A stretch of 64,000 nucleotides of DNA from Achromobacter piechaudii NBRC 102461 (GTDB lineage Bacteria; Pseudomonadota; Gammaproteobacteria; Burkholderiales; Burkholderiaceae_B), in assembly GCF_001571245.1 (NCBI RefSeq), contig NZ_BCTK01000005.1:434001-498000 (forward strand), in the 5' to 3' direction. Positions 46,536 through 58,263 of this stretch are shown here, piece after piece. A model generated the notes under the pieces. It had not been told where the DNA came from. It made no database searches and saw only the letters and a list, made by a program, of their open reading frames with translations. How positions within the stretch are numbered: position 1 is the stretch's first letter; the number at the start of each line of letters is the position of its first letter. Both the position numbers and the translations under genes were made by a program.

Positions 46536-48640
46536 TGCCGTTTTTCACCGGAGACACGCCGCAGGAATTCAGGATCCGTCTGCGGCGCATCTACGTGCTG
46601 TACACCGCCGGCTTCGCGCTGATGATCCTGATGATGTCGCTGGCCGAGATCCTCGGGATGCCGCGCAACTGGATTGGCTACGTCTTCCTGCTGGTGACGG
46701 TCAGCCTGTACGCCGGCATCGGGATTGTCTGCCGCACCTCGGATCAGGTGGAATACTACGTCGCGGGGCGGCGGGTGCCGGCCATCTATAACGGCATGGC
46801 GACGGCGGCCGACTGGATGTCGGTGGCTTCCTTCATCGGCGTCGCAGGCACGCTGTACCTGACGGGCTATGGCGGGCTGGCCTACATCATGGGCTGGACG
46901 GGCGGCTATGTGCTGGTCGCCATGTTGCTTGCGCCCTATCTGCGCCGCTTCGGCCAATACACCATTCCCGATTTCATGGGTGCGCGCTATGGCGGCAACA
47001 TGCCCCGGCTGGCGGGCGTGGCCTGCGCCATTCTGTGTTCATTCACGTATCTGGTGGCGCAGATTTACGGCGTGGGCATCATCACCACCCGCATGACGGG
47101 CATTTCGTTCGAACTGGGCATCTTCGTGGCGCTGGGCGGCATGCTGGTCTGTTCGTTCCTGGGCGGCATGCGCGCGGTCACGTGGACGCAGGTGGGGCAG
47201 TACATCATCCTGGTCATCGCTTATCTGGTGCCGGTGGTGTGGCTGTCGGTCAAGCATACGAATATGCCCGTGCCGCAGTTGTCGGCGGGCGTGGTGCTGC
47301 AACAGGTGACCGAAAAAGAAATCTATCTGCAAAACGACCCGTCGGAAATCGAAGTGCGGCGGCTCTGGCAGCAGCATGCCGATGAAATGGCGGCGCGCGT
47401 GCAGGCCCTGCCCGAATCCTGGACGCTGGAAAAGGACAAGCTGCGCAGCCGGCTCGCGCAGTTGAACGCCACCGAAGCGCCCATGGTCGAGATCCGATCC
47501 GCCGAACGCGAGCTGGCCTCGTACCCGGCCAGCGTGGAAGACGCGCGGATCGTGTGGTCGCAGGCCCGCGCCACCTTCGAGGCGCGGGCCGCCCCACCCA
47601 CGCCGCACGCCGAGCCGTTTCCCGCCAAGGACCCCGAAGAACAGCGCAACATGCGCGTCAATTTCCTGGCGCTGGTGCTGTGTCTGATGCTGGGTACGGC
47701 GGGCATGCCGCACATCCTGATGCGCTCGTACACCACCCCTTCGGTGATCGAGGCGCGCAAGTCGGTGTGCTGGTCGCTGCTGTTCATCCTGCTGCTGTAC
47801 TTCATGGCGCCCGCGCTGGCGCTGCTGGTCAAGTACGAAATCTACACACAGGTGGTGGGATCGAACTTCCTCAGCCTGCCCAACTGGGTGCACGCCTGGA
47901 GCGCGGTCGACAGCAACCTTCTGGACGTCACCGATATCAACCGCGATGGCGTGGTGCAGTTAAGCGAGATCAGCATGGGCGCGGACGTCGTGGTGCTGGC
48001 GATGCCCGAGATCGGCGGCTTGCCCTACGTCATTTCTGGGCTGGTCGCGGCGGGTGGGCTGGCGGCCGCGCTGTCCACCGCCGATGGCCTGCTGCTGACC
48101 CTGTCCAACTCGCTGTCGCATGACATGTGGTATCGGATGGTCTCGCCGCGCATGTCGGCCGCGCGCCGGGTGATGGTGTCCAAGATCCTGCTGCTGGTGG
48201 TGGCGTTCGGCGCGGCCTGGGTCGCGGCGCGCAAGCCCGCCGACATCCTCTTCATGGTGTCCGCCGCGTTCTCGTTCGCGGCCTCGTCGTTCTTTCCCGC
48301 GCTGGTCATGGGCGTGTTCTGGCGCCGCGCCAACAAGTGGGGCGCCACGCTGGGCATGGCGGCCGGCTTGCTGGTGACCTTCGCCTACATGACGCACACG
48401 CATCCCTGGCTGCGCGAATGGGTGCTGGGCATTTCGCGCACGCAGCCGGTGGATTTGTGGTGGGGCATCCAGCCGATCGCAGCCGGTGTGTTCGGCGCGC
48501 CGGTGGCGTTCCTGACGATCATTGTGGTGTCGCTGCTGACGCCGCCGCCCGATAGCGCCACGCTGGCGCTGGTGGACTATGTGCGCGATCCGCGCGCGCG
48601 TCCTGCCGGCGATGCGCATGCGCCCGCCGACAAGGCCTAG
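46535..48640 (+). CDS. Sodium:solute symporter, VC_2705 type (acetate-permease-like)
   Basis: A 701-residue inner-membrane transporter of the SSS family with about 13 helices. Signatures: IGYVFLLVTVSLYAGIGIVCR, YYVAGRRVPAIYNGMATAADWMS, FAASSFFPALVMGVFWRRANKWGA. A long soluble loop (EKEIYLQNDPSEIEVRRLWQQ to AEPFPAKDPEEQRN) is typical of the VC_2705 subfamily, which pairs with DUF4212 proteins. Monocarboxylates such as acetate are plausible substrates; this is inferred from the subfamily. Its last 4 bases overlap the convergent gene at 48637. Confidence 0.93.
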   Translation: MPFFTGDTPQEFRIRLRRIYVLYTAGFALMILMMSLAEILGMPRNWIGYVFLLVTVSLYAGIGIVCRTSDQVEYYVAGRRVPAIYNGMATAADWMSVASFIGVAGTLYLTGYGGLAYIMGWTGGYVLVAMLLAPYLRRFGQYTIPDFMGARYGGNMPRLAGVACAILCSFTYLVAQIYGVGIITTRMTGISFELGIFVALGGMLVCSFLGGMRAVTWTQVGQYIILVIAYLVPVVWLSVKHTNMPVPQLSAGVVLQQVTEKEIYLQNDPSEIEVRRLWQQHADEMAARVQALPESWTLEKDKLRSRLAQLNATEAPMVEIRSAERELASYPASVEDARIVWSQARATFEARAAPPTPHAEPFPAKDPEEQRNMRVNFLALVLCLMLGTAGMPHILMRSYTTPSVIEARKSVCWSLLFILLLYFMAPALALLVKYEIYTQVVGSNFLSLPNWVHAWSAVDSNLLDVTDINRDGVVQLSEISMGADVVVLAMPEIGGLPYVISGLVAAGGLAAALSTADGLLLTLSNSLSHDMWYRMVSPRMSAARRVMVSKILLLVVAFGAAWVAARKPADILFMVSAAFSFAASSFFPALVMGVFWRRANKWGATLGMAAGLLVTFAYMTHTHPWLREWVLGISRTQPVDLWWGIQPIAAGVFGAPVAFLTIIVVSLLTPPPDSATLALVDYVRDPRARPAGDAHAPADKA

Positions 48641-49773
48641 TGTGTGTCGCAGGCGTCGGCTTGGTGGTTGTCGGGATCGATGCAGGCTTGCCACACTGCC
48701 GGGGGCAGGGCTTGCAAGAGCGTGTAGATCTGCCCCGGCGCCCAGAGCCAGTGCACACCGCCTGGGGCCTTGCCTGCGGCATCCCACACTTTTCGGCGTT
48801 GCGCCGCGCTCAAGGTGAATTGCCCGTCGGGCCCGCTATTGCCTTGCGCCAGCATGGCGGCCGGATCGCGCCGGGCGCGGTAGACATCGCCGTCTTTGCC
48901 TTGGGGCTGCACGATGGCCCAGTCGTAGTGATACGAGGGAAGCGGGGGCGCCGCCCAATTCGGGCCAGGTAGCACCAGGACGGCAAATTCCGACGCAAGC
49001 TCCTGATAGGGCAGACCCAGCATCAGCTTGTCGTTGTTCCATTCCAGGCGTTGACGGCGGTAGCGCTGGCCGGGCTGGCCTTGCGCGTCGAACCGCCTGA
49101 CCTCCACCGCGTCGCCCTGGTTTTCCAGGTAGCTGATCGTGCGCAGCAGGCGTCCGGCGGCATCGTGCACATAGCGCGTCAAGGGCCGCGAGGCATCGGA
49201 GCAGGCGTTGGCGCCATGCTCGGCCAGCCAGCCGTGGCTGTCGTAGCGCAAGCAGAACTGGACGGGGGCGTTGGCCTTGCCCTGGGCATTCCGCGAGCGC
49301 ATCTCGTAGCCGACGAGTCGGTCCGAGGCGTCGTACTGGAAGCGGGTCTCGAAGTCGGGTTTCGGTAGTCCGGCTCGGCCGGACGTGCGCGCCGATTCGA
49401 TGGTGTTCTCGTCGAACTGCGCGATGCCGCACAAATGGCGGACGCCATCGGGGCCGCGTTCGAATCGCAATACGGTGGGGCCGATGGCAGTCGTTGGCGG
49501 GTCGCTCGAATACACCGACCAGTCCACCGCTTCCGCCCAGATCACCGGTTTGGCGTGCGTGCCCGTTGCGATGGCGACGGCGGGTTCCCACGTCTTGATG
49601 CGCGAGCCATCCAGCGCCAGCAGGGTGGCGGTTTCGTCCAGCCGCACCTGCGCCACGATGGTCTCGCGTTGGCCCGACGCCGCCATGGGCTGGCACAGGG
49701 CATGCGCCCAGGCGGGCGCGAGCGTCAGCCCGGTCAGCCACAGCAGGCGCAGCGGGCGGTCAAAGCGCGGCAT
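48637..49773 (-). CDS. Secreted protein with YD-like repeats, unknown function
   Basis: 378 residues, with a signal peptide (LLWLTGLTLAPAWAHA). The middle carries YD/RHS-like short repeats: RFQYDASDRLVGYEM, LRYDSHGWLAEHG, RYVHDAAGRLLRTISY and RRFDAQGQPGQRY. Few repeats and no RHS core suggest a small secreted protein rather than a toxin. It overlaps the preceding secreted gene by 14 bp and is the last gene of a compact operon starting at trxB. Confidence 0.75.
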   Translation of the reverse strand: MPRFDRPLRLLWLTGLTLAPAWAHALCQPMAASGQRETIVAQVRLDETATLLALDGSRIKTWEPAVAIATGTHAKPVIWAEAVDWSVYSSDPPTTAIGPTVLRFERGPDGVRHLCGIAQFDENTIESARTSGRAGLPKPDFETRFQYDASDRLVGYEMRSRNAQGKANAPVQFCLRYDSHGWLAEHGANACSDASRPLTRYVHDAAGRLLRTISYLENQGDAVEVRRFDAQGQPGQRYRRQRLEWNNDKLMLGLPYQELASEFAVLVLPGPNWAAPPLPSYHYDWAIVQPQGKDGDVYRARRDPAAMLAQGNSGPDGQFTLSAAQRRKVWDAAGKAPGGVHWLWAPGQIYTLLQALPPAVWQACIDPDNHQADACDTH

Positions 49774-50389
49774 TGTGTAGGTAGACGATCAGGCCCCAGA
49801 GTTCGCTGCTGATGCCGCCCAGGCGCAACGCGCCCTCGCGCGTGTCCATCAACAGGAACGGATAGGCATTGCGTTCCAGCTTGCCGGGCGGCGGCAGCCG
49901 GTAGGGCGTGAAGTGGTCGGGCGACAGCAGGTAGGTGTTGGCCATGTCGCCCACGTCCACATGCATGTACCAGACGGTCAAGGGGCCGACATCCAGCGTC
50001 GGCGTGGTCTCGGGATAGACGCCGCCCTGGCCGGCCGGGATGGCGCTGGCCAGTACGCCCATGAAGATGGTGCGCGAGCCGGCCTGCGGATAGTACGAAC
50101 CGTCCTGGTCGCGCCGCGTGAAGCTCTGGCGGATGAAGCTGGCGCCTCGGGAACCGGGCACGACCGTGCGCGAGAAGCGCTCGTCCAGCTGGGCCTCGGT
50201 AAGCGGGCCGCGCATGCCGGCGAACGCGTCGAGGTCGGCGGTGAAGTCCTTGAACCACACGCGGTAGCGGGCAAGTTCGGCGGCACGGTTGAAGTCCTGT
50301 GCCATGGCGTTGCCGGCCAGCAGCAAGCTCAGGCAGAGCAGGCACAGCCTGGCCGGCAGCCGCAAGATGCGCACGGCGGCTGCGGTCAA
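49760..50389 (-). CDS. Secreted protein of unknown function
   Basis: 209 residues with a signal peptide ending GNAMA-QD. The body has FIRQSFTRRDQDGSYYPQAGSR and a conserved-looking LTVWYMHVDVGDMANTYLL. I do not recognise the family. The start is TTG 50389, sharing bases with the upstream stop; a GTG at 50374 is an alternative. It overlaps the YD-like gene and follows the SMR gene, so both unknowns are cotranscribed with trxB. Confidence 0.7.
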   Translation of the reverse strand: MTAAAVRILRLPARLCLLCLSLLLAGNAMAQDFNRAAELARYRVWFKDFTADLDAFAGMRGPLTEAQLDERFSRTVVPGSRGASFIRQSFTRRDQDGSYYPQAGSRTIFMGVLASAIPAGQGGVYPETTPTLDVGPLTVWYMHVDVGDMANTYLLSPDHFTPYRLPPPGKLERNAYPFLLMDTREGALRLGGISSELWGLIVYLHNAAL

Positions 50390-50711
50390 TGAGAAACCGA
50401 TTTCGAGAACACGTTCATCACCACCACCCCGGCGATGATCAGGCCGATGCCGATCAGCGCCGGCGTGTCCAGGTGCTGCTTGAACAACACGGCGCCCACG
50501 ATGGAAATCAGCACGATGCCCACGCCCGACCAGATCGCATAGGCGATGCCCACGGGAATCTCGCGCAGCGTCAGCGACAGGAAGTAGAACGAGATCAGGT
50601 AGCCGAAGACGGTGATGATCGACGGCACCAGCCGGGTGAAACCTTCAGAGCCTTTCAGCGCGCTGGTGGCGAAGATCTCGGCGACGATCGCCACGCCCAG
50701 GTACACCCATT

Positions 50712-50715
<4 letters not shown>
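50386..50715 (-). CDS. Small multidrug resistance (EmrE-type) transporter
   Basis: 109 residues and four helices. ATG 50715 follows GGAAGGA. The essential Glu is Glu13 in VAIVAEIFATSALK. The family motif is PVGIAYAIWSGVGIVLISIVG. SMR proteins export quaternary ammonium compounds by proton antiport. Its ATG overlaps the Smr-domain gene's stop (ATGA). Confidence 0.93.
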
Positions 50716-52338
<1,623 letters not shown>

Positions 52339-52359
52339 TTAGGTTAACGCCCAATTATA

Positions 52360-54753
52360 ATGAGCCGCATGCCGCGTATCTCGACTGCTTCCCCGCGCGC
52401 CTCGCGCAACACCCGCAACGGTCCTTCGCCGCTACAGACGCGTATCTCCGCGTTGCTGCGCGAAGCCCGCTGGATCCTATTTGCCGCCCTGGCGGCCTGG
52501 CTGACTCTGGTGCTGGCCACCTGGAGCGCGTCCGACCCTGGCTGGTCGCACTCGGTGCCCGGCGACGTGGTGCGCAACCACGGCGGGCGCCTGGGCGCCT
52601 ACCTGGCCGACATCCTGCTCTATCTCTTCGGTTTCTCCGCCTGGTGGTGGGTGGTGCTGCTGTTGCACCGCGTACGCGCCGGCTACCGGCGTCTGGCCAG
52701 CCAGCTCAAGGTAACTAATAGTAAGCAGCCCGAAGTGCTGCCGCGCGTTCATTGGGAAGAGGGCATCGGCTTTGTCCTGTTGCTGGTGGGCTCGTTGGGC
52801 ATGGAAGCGTTGCGGCTGTCCAGCCGGGGCACGCATCTGCCCGGCGCGTCGGAAACCGCCAGCGGCGCGGGCGGCGTCATCGGTCACACGCTGGCCGATC
52901 TCATCGGCCGCAGCATTGGCTTTACCGGCAGCACGCTGGCCTTCCTGGTCATGCTGGCCATCGGTCTGAGCCTGTTCTTCTCGTTTTCCTGGCTCGCCGT
53001 GGCCGAGCGCGTGGGCTCCTGGATGGAAGGCCTGGTGCGCCGCGTCCGCAATTCCTACGCTGCCCGCGAAGACCGCAAGGTCGGCGAAGTGGCCAAGGCC
53101 GTGCGTACCGAACAGGTGGTGGCCAAGCAGGAAAAGCTGGTGCACGAACAACCGGTGCGGATCGAACCCGCCATTACCGTCGTGCCCAAATCCGAGCGGG
53201 TTGAAAAGGAAAAGCAGCAGTCGCTGTTCTTCGCGCCCGCTGGCGGCGCTGAAGGCGACCTGCCCGCGATCAGCCTGCTGGATCCCCCGCTGACCAATCA
53301 GGAAACGGTTTCGGCCGAAACCATCGAATTCACCTCTCGCCTGATTGAAAAGAAGCTGGCGGACTTCGGGGTGTCGGTCACCGTGGTGGCGGCCCAGGCG
53401 GGCCCGGTCATCACGCGCTATGAAATCGAACCGGCCACGGGCGTCAAGGGCAGCCAGATCGTCAATCTGGCCAAGGACCTGGCCCGCGCCCTCAGCCTGG
53501 TCAGCATCCGGGTGGTGGAAACCATCCCCGGCAAGAACCTGATGGGCCTGGAACTGCCCAACCCGCGCCGCCAGATGGTGCGCCTGTCCGAGATCCTGGG
53601 TTCGCAGACCTATCACGCCAGCCATTCGGTGGTGACGATGGCGCTGGGCAAGGACATCGCCGGCAATCCGGTCGTGGCCGATCTGGCCAAGATGCCCCAC
53701 CTGCTGGTCGCGGGCACGACGGGTTCGGGCAAGTCGGTGGGGATCAACGCCATGATCCTGTCCTTGCTGTACAAGGCCGACGCTTCGCATACGCGCCTGA
53801 TCCTGATCGATCCGAAGATGCTCGAAATGAGCGTCTACGAAGGCATCCCGCACTTGCTGGCTCCGGTGGTGACCGACATGCGCCAGGCTGCCAACGCGCT
53901 GAACTGGTGCGTGGGCGAAATGGAAAAGCGCTATCGCCTGATGAGCAAGATGGGCGTGCGCAACCTGGCCGGCTACAACACCAAGATCCGCGACGCCATC
54001 AAGCGCGAAGAACCCATTCCGAATCCGTTCTCGCTCACGCCCGATCAGCCCGAGCCGCTGGCGCCGTTGCCCACCATCGTGGTGGTCATCGACGAATTGG
54101 CCGACCTGATGATGGTGGTGGGCAAGAAGATCGAAGAGCTGATCGCCCGGTTGGCGCAGAAGGCGCGCGCGGCGGGCATCCACCTGATCCTGGCCACGCA
54201 GCGTCCCAGCGTGGACGTCATCACGGGCCTGATCAAGGCCAACATCCCGACGCGTATCGCGTTCCAGGTGTCGTCCAAGATCGACTCGCGCACCATTCTG
54301 GATCAGATGGGCGCGGAAACCCTGCTTGGGCAAGGCGACATGCTTTACATGCCGCCGGGCACCGGTTTGCCGGTGCGCGTGCACGGCGCGTTCTGCAGCG
54401 ATGACGAAGTACACCGCGTGGTGGAAAGCCTGAAGGCGCAGGGCGAGCCCAACTACATCGAAGGCCTGCTGGAAGGCGGGGTTGAGGGCGATAACGGCGA
54501 AGGCGCCAGCAGCGTCACCGGCCTGGGGGGCGACGCCGAGTCCGACCCGATGTACGACCAGGCTTGCGAAGTGGTGCTCAAGCACCGCCGCGCATCGATT
54601 TCCCTGGTGCAGCGTCACCTGCGCATTGGTTACAACCGCGCGGCCCGGTTACTCGAGCAAATGGAGCAATCGGGTATGGTGTCGGCGATGCAGTCCAATG
54701 GCAATCGCGAGATCCTGGTTCCCGCTGCTGCCGCTGCCCGAGAGGAAGCATGA
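52360..54753 (+). CDS. ftsK: DNA translocase FtsK
   Basis: A 797-residue septal DNA pump that clears chromosome termini during division. It has four N-terminal transmembrane helices, a short linker, the RecA-like motor with Walker A GTTGSGKS (452-459) and [20 protein letters not shown], and a C-terminal gamma winged helix ([32 protein letters not shown]) that reads KOPS. ATG 52360 overlaps a TATAAT, so ATG 52369 is an alternative start. lolA follows with a 4-bp overlap. Confidence 0.97.
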   Translation: MSRMPRISTASPRASRNTRNGPSPLQTRISALLREARWILFAALAAWLTLVLATWSASDPGWSHSVPGDVVRNHGGRLGAYLADILLYLFGFSAWWWVVLLLHRVRAGYRRLASQLKVTNSKQPEVLPRVHWEEGIGFVLLLVGSLGMEALRLSSRGTHLPGASETASGAGGVIGHTLADLIGRSIGFTGSTLAFLVMLAIGLSLFFSFSWLAVAERVGSWMEGLVRRVRNSYAAREDRKVGEVAKAVRTEQVVAKQEKLVHEQPVRIEPAITVVPKSERVEKEKQQSLFFAPAGGAEGDLPAISLLDPPLTNQETVSAETIEFTSRLIEKKLADFGVSVTVVAAQAGPVITRYEIEPATGVKGSQIVNLAKDLARALSLVSIRVVETIPGKNLMGLELPNPRRQMVRLSEILGSQTYHASHSVVTMALGKDIAGNPVVADLAKMPHLLVAGTTGSGKSVGINAMILSLLYKADASHTRLILIDPKMLEMSVYEGIPHLLAPVVTDMRQAANALNWCVGEMEKRYRLMSKMGVRNLAGYNTKIRDAIKREEPIPNPFSLTPDQPEPLAPLPTIVVVIDELADLMMVVGKKIEELIARLAQKARAAGIHLILATQRPSVDVITGLIKANIPTRIAFQVSSKIDSRTILDQMGAETLLGQGDMLYMPPGTGLPVRVHGAFCSDDEVHRVVESLKAQGEPNYIEGLLEGGVEGDNGEGASSVTGLGGDAESDPMYDQACEVVLKHRRASISLVQRHLRIGYNRAARLLEQMEQSGMVSAMQSNGNREILVPAAAAAREEA

Positions 54754-55376
54754 TGAAGACGTTTCACCGCCTGGCCGTCGTCGCCGCCCTGAGCCTGGCG
54801 CCCGCGCTGTCGTTCGCTGCCAGCGCGCAAGAGCAACTGAAGTCGTTCGTGACCACGGTGACGTCGGCCACGGGTTCGTTTTCGCAGTACACGGTGAACA
54901 ACCAGGGCCGCACGCAGCCCGCCCAGACTGGCGTATTTTCATTCCAGCGTCCGGGCAAATTCAAATGGGCGGTGCAAAAGCCCTACGAACAACTGGTGGT
55001 GTCAGACGGCCGCGTGCTGTTCCAGTTCGACCCGGACCTGGCTCAGGTCACCGAACGCAAGGTCGATGCCGCCATCGGCACCTCGCCGGCTGCGATCCTG
55101 TTCGGATCGGGCTCGCTGGAACAGTCGTTCGATGTGTCCGCGCTGCCTTCCAAGGACGGGGTGGACTGGCTGCGTGCCAAGCCGCGCACGGCCGACGCAG
55201 GCTTTTCGCGCGTGGACATCGGCATGAAAGACAATCTGCCCGTACGCGTGGAACTGCTGGATTCGTTTGGCCAGACAACGCGCGTGGATCTGTCGGCCAT
55301 CGCCGCCAACCCCAGCCTGCCCGCCAAGGAATTCGAATTCACCGCGCCCAAGGGCGTGGACATCGTCAAGATGTAG
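54750..55376 (+). CDS. lolA: Outer-membrane lipoprotein carrier LolA
   Basis: The periplasmic carrier of lipoproteins from LolCDE to LolB. ATG 54750 overlaps the ftsK stop (ATGA) behind GAGAGGA; ATG 54753 is equally possible. The signal peptide is [21 protein letters not shown]. The mature protein has the LolA beta-sheet fold ([39 protein letters not shown]). It is 208 residues long and cotranscribed with ftsK. Confidence 0.95.
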   Translation: MMKTFHRLAVVAALSLAPALSFAASAQEQLKSFVTTVTSATGSFSQYTVNNQGRTQPAQTGVFSFQRPGKFKWAVQKPYEQLVVSDGRVLFQFDPDLAQVTERKVDAAIGTSPAAILFGSGSLEQSFDVSALPSKDGVDWLRAKPRTADAGFSRVDIGMKDNLPVRVELLDSFGQTTRVDLSAIAANPSLPAKEFEFTAPKGVDIVKM

Positions 55377-55388
55377 CAAGGCTCAAAC

Positions 55389-55412
55389 CGGGGCGCCTTG
55401 CGCGGCGCCCCG
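55389..55412. terminator. GC-rich hairpin between convergent lolA and RidA
   Basis: A 9-bp stem CGGGGCGCC/GGCGCCCCG (55389-55397 with 55404-55412) with a 6-nt loop. T residues are few on either side, so termination may be inefficient. Confidence 0.4.
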
Positions 55413-55423
55413 CGGGTCCGTCT

Positions 55424-55837
55424 TTACGGACGCTTGTACGCCACGCAGTCGATTTCGACCTTCGCATCGACCATCAGGCTCGACTGCACACACGCCCGAG
55501 CGGGCGGGTTTTCGCCGAAGTATTCCTTGAACACCTTGTTGAACGACGGGAAGTCGCGCGCGTCGTCCAGCCACACGCCGCAGCGCACGACGTGTTCCGG
55601 ACCGTAGCCGGCTTCTTTCAGGATGGCCAGCAATTGCTGGATCGCCTTGTGGCACTGCGCGACCGTGCCGCCTTCGATCACTTCACCGTTTTCCATCGGC
55701 ACCTGGCCGGATACGTGCAGCCAGCCATCGGCGGCCACGGCGCGCGCGAACGGCATGTGCGAACCGCCCTGGCCGGTGCCGCCAGCGACGCCGTAACGGG
55801 TGATGCCGTTCTGATCGGGGGTGGGGGTGTTGCTCAT
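55424..55837 (-). CDS. RidA (YjgF/YER057c) family enamine/imine deaminase
   Basis: 137 residues; ATG 55837 follows AAGGAG. RidA hydrolyses reactive enamine/imine intermediates made by PLP-dependent dehydratases. The catalytic-site pattern includes GWLHVSGQVPM, and the conserved Arg of RidA is expected in NPPARACVQSSLM. It is encoded just downstream of the D-aminoacylase in the same direction. That fits detoxification of 2-aminoacrylate made from D-serine. The DSD-like gene at the window edge makes this specific role likely, though inferred. Confidence 0.9.
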   Translation of the reverse strand: MSNTPTPDQNGITRYGVAGGTGQGGSHMPFARAVAADGWLHVSGQVPMENGEVIEGGTVAQCHKAIQQLLAILKEAGYGPEHVVRCGVWLDDARDFPSFNKVFKEYFGENPPARACVQSSLMVDAKVEIDCVAYKRP

Positions 55838-55848
55838 GAGGGTGCTCC

Positions 55849-57339
55849 TTAATTCGTAGTGGGCAAGGAAGAATAGGGCGAGGCCGCCGCGAAGCTGGCG
55901 CGCAGATCGCCATTGCGCGGCAGCCAGCGGCCGGCGCGTTCGCCAGTGGCCTGGCCCTGTTGATAGGACAGCGCGCCGTTGACCCAGACGGCCTCGATGC
56001 CGGCGGCCGTTTGCACGGGCTCGGCGAAGGTGGCGCGGTCGATGACGGTATCGGGATTGAACAGCACCAGGTCCGCGTGATAGCCCTCGCGCACCAGGCC
56101 GCGATCGGCCAGCCCGAAGCGGGCGGCGGACAGGCCCGTCATCTTGTGCACGGCCTGGATCAGCGGCAGCAGGCCCACGTCGCGGCTGTAGTGGCCCAGC
56201 ACGCGCGGGAACGCGCCCCACAGGCGCGGATGCGGCATGGGGTCGTTGGGCAATCCGTCCGAACCCACCATCGTCAGCGGATGCGACAGCACGCGGCGCA
56301 CGTCGTCCTCGTGCATGTTGTGATAGACCGCGCCGGCCGGCTGCAGGCGGCGCGCGGCTTCAATCAGCGTCACGCCCCAGTCGGCAGCAACATCGGCCAG
56401 CTTGCGCCGCGCCTGCTCGGGGTGCGGCACCGACCAGGTGATGTCGATATCGAATTCGTCGGTCACCTGCTTGAGGTCCAGCGTGGACGAGCTGGCGGAA
56501 TACGGATAGCAATCGCATCCCACGTGCTGCATGCGCCCGGCGTTTTCCAGCGTGAACAGCACTTCTTTCGTGCGGCCCCAGTTGCCCGCGCCCGCGCATT
56601 TCAGATGCGACACCACCACCGGCACGCGGGCATGCCGGGCAATGTCGAAGGCTTCCTGCATGGCGTCCAGGATGGCCGCGAATTCCGAGCGCAGGTGCGT
56701 GGTGTACAGCGCGCCGAATTCATCCAGCGCCTCGGCCAGCAGCTTGACTTCATCCGTGTCCGCGTCGATGGCCGACGCGTAGGCCAGGCCGGTGCTCAAG
56801 CCGATGGCGCCGTGCGCCAGCGCATCGCGCAGTTGCTCGCGCATGGCCAGGATTTCGTCGCGCGTGGCCACGCGGTCCAGGCGATCCATGTGATTGCTGC
56901 GCAGCGCGGTATGGCCGACCAAGGCGGCCACGTTCACTGCCGGACGGGCGGCTTCAAGGGCGCGCGTGTAGTCGCCGAACGTGGGGTACGCGAAGTCTTC
57001 GCGGCTGCCCAACAGGTTCATCGGGTCGGGCGGCTCGGCGCGCAGCGACACGGGCGAGGCGCTGATGCCGCAGTTGCCCACCACCACGGTCGTCACGCCC
57101 TGCGACAGCTTGGGCAGCATGCCGGGCGTGCGGATGACGTTGGTGTCGTCGTGCGTGTGCACGTCGATGAAGCCGGGCGCAAGCGCCAGGTCCGTGCCGT
57201 CGATGATCTGGCGGGCTTGCGCGCCGGGCAGCGCGCCGATGGCGGCGATGCGGCCATCGGCCAGCGCGACGCTGGCGCGGTATTCGGGGCCGCCCGTGCC
57301 GTCCAGGACACGAACGTTGCCGATAAGGGTGTCGTACAT
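55849..57339 (-). CDS. N-acyl-D-amino-acid deacylase (D-aminoacylase)
   Basis: A zinc amidohydrolase of 496 residues that releases D-amino acids from N-acyl-D-amino acids. ATG 57339 gives MYDTLIGNVRVLDGTG, the family opening; TTG 57357 is only an open frame. Metal ligands His61 and His63 (GFIDVHTHDD) and Cys90 (VVVGNCGIS) are in place; downstream HLRSEFAAIL, VVSHLKCAG and MVGSDGLPND complete the site. Encoded after an RpiR regulator and before RidA. Confidence 0.92.
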   Translation of the reverse strand: MYDTLIGNVRVLDGTGGPEYRASVALADGRIAAIGALPGAQARQIIDGTDLALAPGFIDVHTHDDTNVIRTPGMLPKLSQGVTTVVVGNCGISASPVSLRAEPPDPMNLLGSREDFAYPTFGDYTRALEAARPAVNVAALVGHTALRSNHMDRLDRVATRDEILAMREQLRDALAHGAIGLSTGLAYASAIDADTDEVKLLAEALDEFGALYTTHLRSEFAAILDAMQEAFDIARHARVPVVVSHLKCAGAGNWGRTKEVLFTLENAGRMQHVGCDCYPYSASSSTLDLKQVTDEFDIDITWSVPHPEQARRKLADVAADWGVTLIEAARRLQPAGAVYHNMHEDDVRRVLSHPLTMVGSDGLPNDPMPHPRLWGAFPRVLGHYSRDVGLLPLIQAVHKMTGLSAARFGLADRGLVREGYHADLVLFNPDTVIDRATFAEPVQTAAGIEAVWVNGALSYQQGQATGERAGRWLPRNGDLRASFAAASPYSSLPTTN

Positions 57340-57353
57340 CTTGGGTTCCAGGT

Positions 57354-58226
57354 TCAATCGCCCAGCGGCAAACGGTTGGGGCCGCCGCGATGCTCGTCCA
57401 GCGCCAGCTTGATGCGGCGCAGGCGTTCGCGGTTTTCCTCTTGGTTCAGCATGGCCAGTTCGGTCGACAACAGGTCGATGGCCAGCATCATCGCGTAGCG
57501 CGATGCCGAGGGTTTGTAGATAAAGTCGGTTTCGTCCGTGCGGATGGGCAGCACCACGTCGGCCAGCTTGGCCAGTTCGGACGTGGCGTCGGTGATGGCG
57601 ACGATGCGGGCGCGGTACTGTTTCACGATGCGCGCTGCGCCGACGATTTCCGGCGTCAGGCCCGAGGCCGACAGCACCAGCACCGCGTCGCGTTCGTCCA
57701 GCGTGGCGGCCACCATGCGCAGCAGCACGGCATCGCTGTACACGGCGATGGGATAGCCCAGCCGCACCAGCCGCGACTGCACTTCCTGCGCCAGCACCGC
57801 GGACGCGCCGCCCATGCCGAACACGTAGATCATCCGCGCGCTGTCGACGATTGAAGTCGCCTGCTCGAAAAGCTGTTCGGTGAATGTGGGCAGGTGCGCG
57901 CGCAGCGTGCTTTCGATGTCGGCGTAGATGCGCGCGTAGAAGGTGCTTTCCTCGGCCGGCGCGCTGGGATCCAGAAAGCGGCTGCCGACCGTGCTGGCCT
58001 GCGCCAGTTTCATTTTCAGGTCGCGGGTGTCGTCGCAGCCCACCGTGCGCGCAAAGCGGGAAATCGTGGCGATGCTGACCCCGGCCTTCGTGGCCAGTTG
58101 ATCGACGGTGGCGCTGGCGCCCCAGATGATGTCGTCAAGGATGGCGTCGGCCACCTTGCGCTCGGTCACGCTCAATGCGTCCCGCCGACTGCGTATCTGG
58201 AAGACGATGTCGCGGATGATGTTCAT
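57354..58226 (-). CDS. RpiR-family transcriptional regulator (HTH + SIS)
   Basis: 290 residues; ATG 58226 follows AGGAAA. The N-terminal RpiR HTH (LSVTERKVADAILDDIIWGASATVDQLATKAGVSIATISRFART) is followed by a SIS domain (~120-260) that usually binds phosphosugars: MIYVFGMGGASAVLAQEVQ and DAVLVLSASGLTPEIV. Located between the ABC importer and the deacylase, it probably controls this operon; the ligand may be an amino-sugar derivative or peptide fragment. Confidence 0.93.
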   Translation of the reverse strand: MNIIRDIVFQIRSRRDALSVTERKVADAILDDIIWGASATVDQLATKAGVSIATISRFARTVGCDDTRDLKMKLAQASTVGSRFLDPSAPAEESTFYARIYADIESTLRAHLPTFTEQLFEQATSIVDSARMIYVFGMGGASAVLAQEVQSRLVRLGYPIAVYSDAVLLRMVAATLDERDAVLVLSASGLTPEIVGAARIVKQYRARIVAITDATSELAKLADVVLPIRTDETDFIYKPSASRYAMMLAIDLLSTELAMLNQEENRERLRRIKLALDEHRGGPNRLPLGD

Positions 58227-58263
58227 GTGGGATTTCCTGGGTCTGATCGGGTCGGGCAATGCG

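Noticed and set aside
48637..49773. Small RHS/YD toxin
   Set aside because: Only a few weak YD-like repeats, no RHS core, no C-terminal toxin domain and no immunity gene; called a secreted unknown.
52354..52361. ATTATAAT as a promoter for ftsK or trxB
   Set aside because: It contains a TATAAT on both strands, but no -35 is at 16-18 bp in either direction, and it overlaps the ftsK ATG; left as unresolved.
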